From UMGS172 sp045651745 (GTDB lineage: Bacteria; Bacillota; Clostridia; Oscillospirales; Acutalibacteraceae), in NCBI GenBank assembly GCA_045651745.1, contig JAZRSW010000032.1, forward strand, positions 1 to 5,686: 5,686 nucleotides of DNA, written 5' to 3'. A program made the position numbers and the translations under genes. The stretch's first letter is position 1, and each line of letters starts with the position of its first letter. The notes under the pieces are model-generated. The model saw nothing but the letters and a program-made list of their open reading frames with translations. It was not told the DNA's origin and ran no database searches. Shown here piece by piece: positions 4,814-5,686 of the stretch.

Positions 4814-5686
4814 CTGTTACGCCCCCTCTAATATCTAATTTATCTGCAAGTTTTGTAGGGACAATAAACTTCAATGCTTTCGGTAGAATTTCTACCTTGA
4901 ATTCGGGCGCAAAATTCAACTCACCATCAATAGAATAGTGCATATCCTTGCCATTTAAAGATTTAACTTCAACCACCGTACCTCTACGATAATTGACAAT
5001 TTTCTTGAAGCGTTCATCCTCTAAATGAGTACCATTGACATAAGCACTAATCAATGTAACAAAACGAGGTCTTGAAATCGGATTAACATGACAAATTTCA
5101 AGCAATCCGTCGGCGTTATTAGAAAGAGGTGCACATTTATACTTACCACCTACATATTTACCGTTACCAACAGTACACAAAAGCATTTTATCTGTACCGA
5201 TTTGTTCACCGTCAACCAAAACCCTGCAATTATGCTTCATTCCATTTATAAGTGCAGTTACAACACCCGTGGTATAGGCGTTTTTGCCACCTATTAACCA
5301 TTTACGGCGAACTTTAAGCATAGTCATAAGACAAGCCGAATCAAAACCAAAATGCACAAAATTCACGGCATACTTTCCGTTAACACTCATAGCATCAATA
5401 GGTGTTTCAACGCCGTTGACAAGGCTCTCAATATCCTTAAAATCTTCAACTTTTCCGTAATACTTTATGTAATCATTACCGCTTCCGCAAGGAAAAACAG
5501 AAACCGAAATATTTTCACTGCCAATAGCACCTGACATAACCTCGTTAAAGGTTCCGTCACCTCCGCAAGCATATACTCGATAAGTTTCACCGTCACCATT
5601 AAGCGATTTCACAAAATTCGTAGCATCGCCGGGACGTTTTGTGCAATAAATCTCATAATCTATATCTAATTTCTGCACTGAAGACT
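4803..5686 (-). CDS. YegS/BmrU-type lipid (diacylglycerol) kinase, N-terminus outside the window
   Basis: Members of this family phosphorylate diacylglycerol or related lipids with ATP, giving phosphatidic acid at the membrane. The frame is open to the window edge. Counted from a GTG at 5678 there are 291 residues, but that GTG is probably internal: the usual first strand with an NPxxG-type motif, about 35-40 residues, is missing, and the visible part begins at the second strand (IDYEIYCTKRPGDA). Key motifs are the nucleotide-binding ACGGDGTFNEV (37-47), PCGSGNDY (63-70), GGKYKCAP (177-184), ADGLLEI (189-195) and DGE (251-253) near the C-terminus. The GGDGT and GSGND signatures fit a DagK catalytic domain. 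Its 3' end overlaps plsC by 11 nt, so the two are translationally coupled. Which lipid it uses (diacylglycerol, monoacylglycerol or another) is not evident from sequence. Confidence 0.9.
   Translation of the reverse strand, partial: SSVQKLDIDYEIYCTKRPGDATNFVKSLNGDGETYRVYACGGDGTFNEVMSGAIGSENISVSVFPCGSGNDYIKYYGKVEDFKDIESLVNGVETPIDAMSVNGKYAVNFVHFGFDSACLMTMLKVRRKWLIGGKNAYTTGVVTALINGMKHNCRVLVDGEQIGTDKMLLCTVGNGKYVGGKYKCAPLSNNADGLLEICHVNPISRPRFVTLISAYVNGTHLEDERFKKIVNYRRGTVVEVKSLNGKDMHYSIDGELNFAPEFKVEILPKALKFIVPTKLADKLDIRGGVTVAD
4822..4829 (-). promoter_or_regulatory. Ribosome binding site deciding the TTG start of plsC
   Basis: AGAGGGGG on the - strand lies within the end of the kinase gene, 8 nt before the TTG at 4813. 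It is a strong purine-rich element and the main reason for accepting the non-ATG start and the 11-nt overlap. Confidence 0.7.

Noticed and set aside
5088..5534. Two + strand open frames opposite the lipid kinase
   Set aside because: Both are antisense to a gene with clear GGDGT and GSGND motifs and show no recognisable domain.

Overview
The window looks like chromosomal DNA of an AT-rich Gram-positive bacterium, probably a gut-type member of the Clostridia/Oscillospirales. That placement is an inference from AT-rich codon choice, GGAG-type ribosome binding sites, TTG/GTG starts and intrinsic terminators; no 16S rRNA or clade-specific marker is present. No tRNA, rRNA, CRISPR array, transposase or recombinase is visible.

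Left part (1-3319, + strand): a tight four-gene operon for a rhamnose-containing surface polysaccharide. It holds a family 2 glycosyltransferase (possibly a rhamnosyltransferase), then dTDP-4-dehydrorhamnose reductase (rfbD), dTDP-glucose 4,6-dehydratase (rfbB) and dTDP-4-dehydrorhamnose 3,5-epimerase (rfbC). Gaps are only 9, 10 and 2 nt. Together the three rfb enzymes turn dTDP-glucose into dTDP-L-rhamnose, which the glycosyltransferase may use. The first pathway enzyme, rfbA (glucose-1-phosphate thymidylyltransferase), is not in the window.

Middle (about 3314-4006): a roughly 690-bp segment bounded by two inverted copies of a composite repeat (20 identical nt, a 10-12 nt variable stretch, then 12 identical nt). 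It contains one unrecognised 134-residue gene with its own ribosome binding site and strong terminator, then three more hairpins. The repeat overlaps the stop codons of both flanking genes. This is the most unusual part of the window and could be a small inserted or mobilised cassette, or a gene caught between two copies of a dispersed terminator repeat.

Right part (4001-5686, - strand): a convergent two-gene operon for phospholipid metabolism. A YegS/BmrU-type lipid (diacylglycerol) kinase, cut off at its N-terminus by the window end, overlaps by 11 nt a PlsC-type 1-acylglycerol-3-phosphate acyltransferase that starts at TTG. Both families have phosphatidic acid as a typical product. A hairpin-plus-T-tract terminator for this operon lies just past its stop codon, facing the terminator of the small gene.
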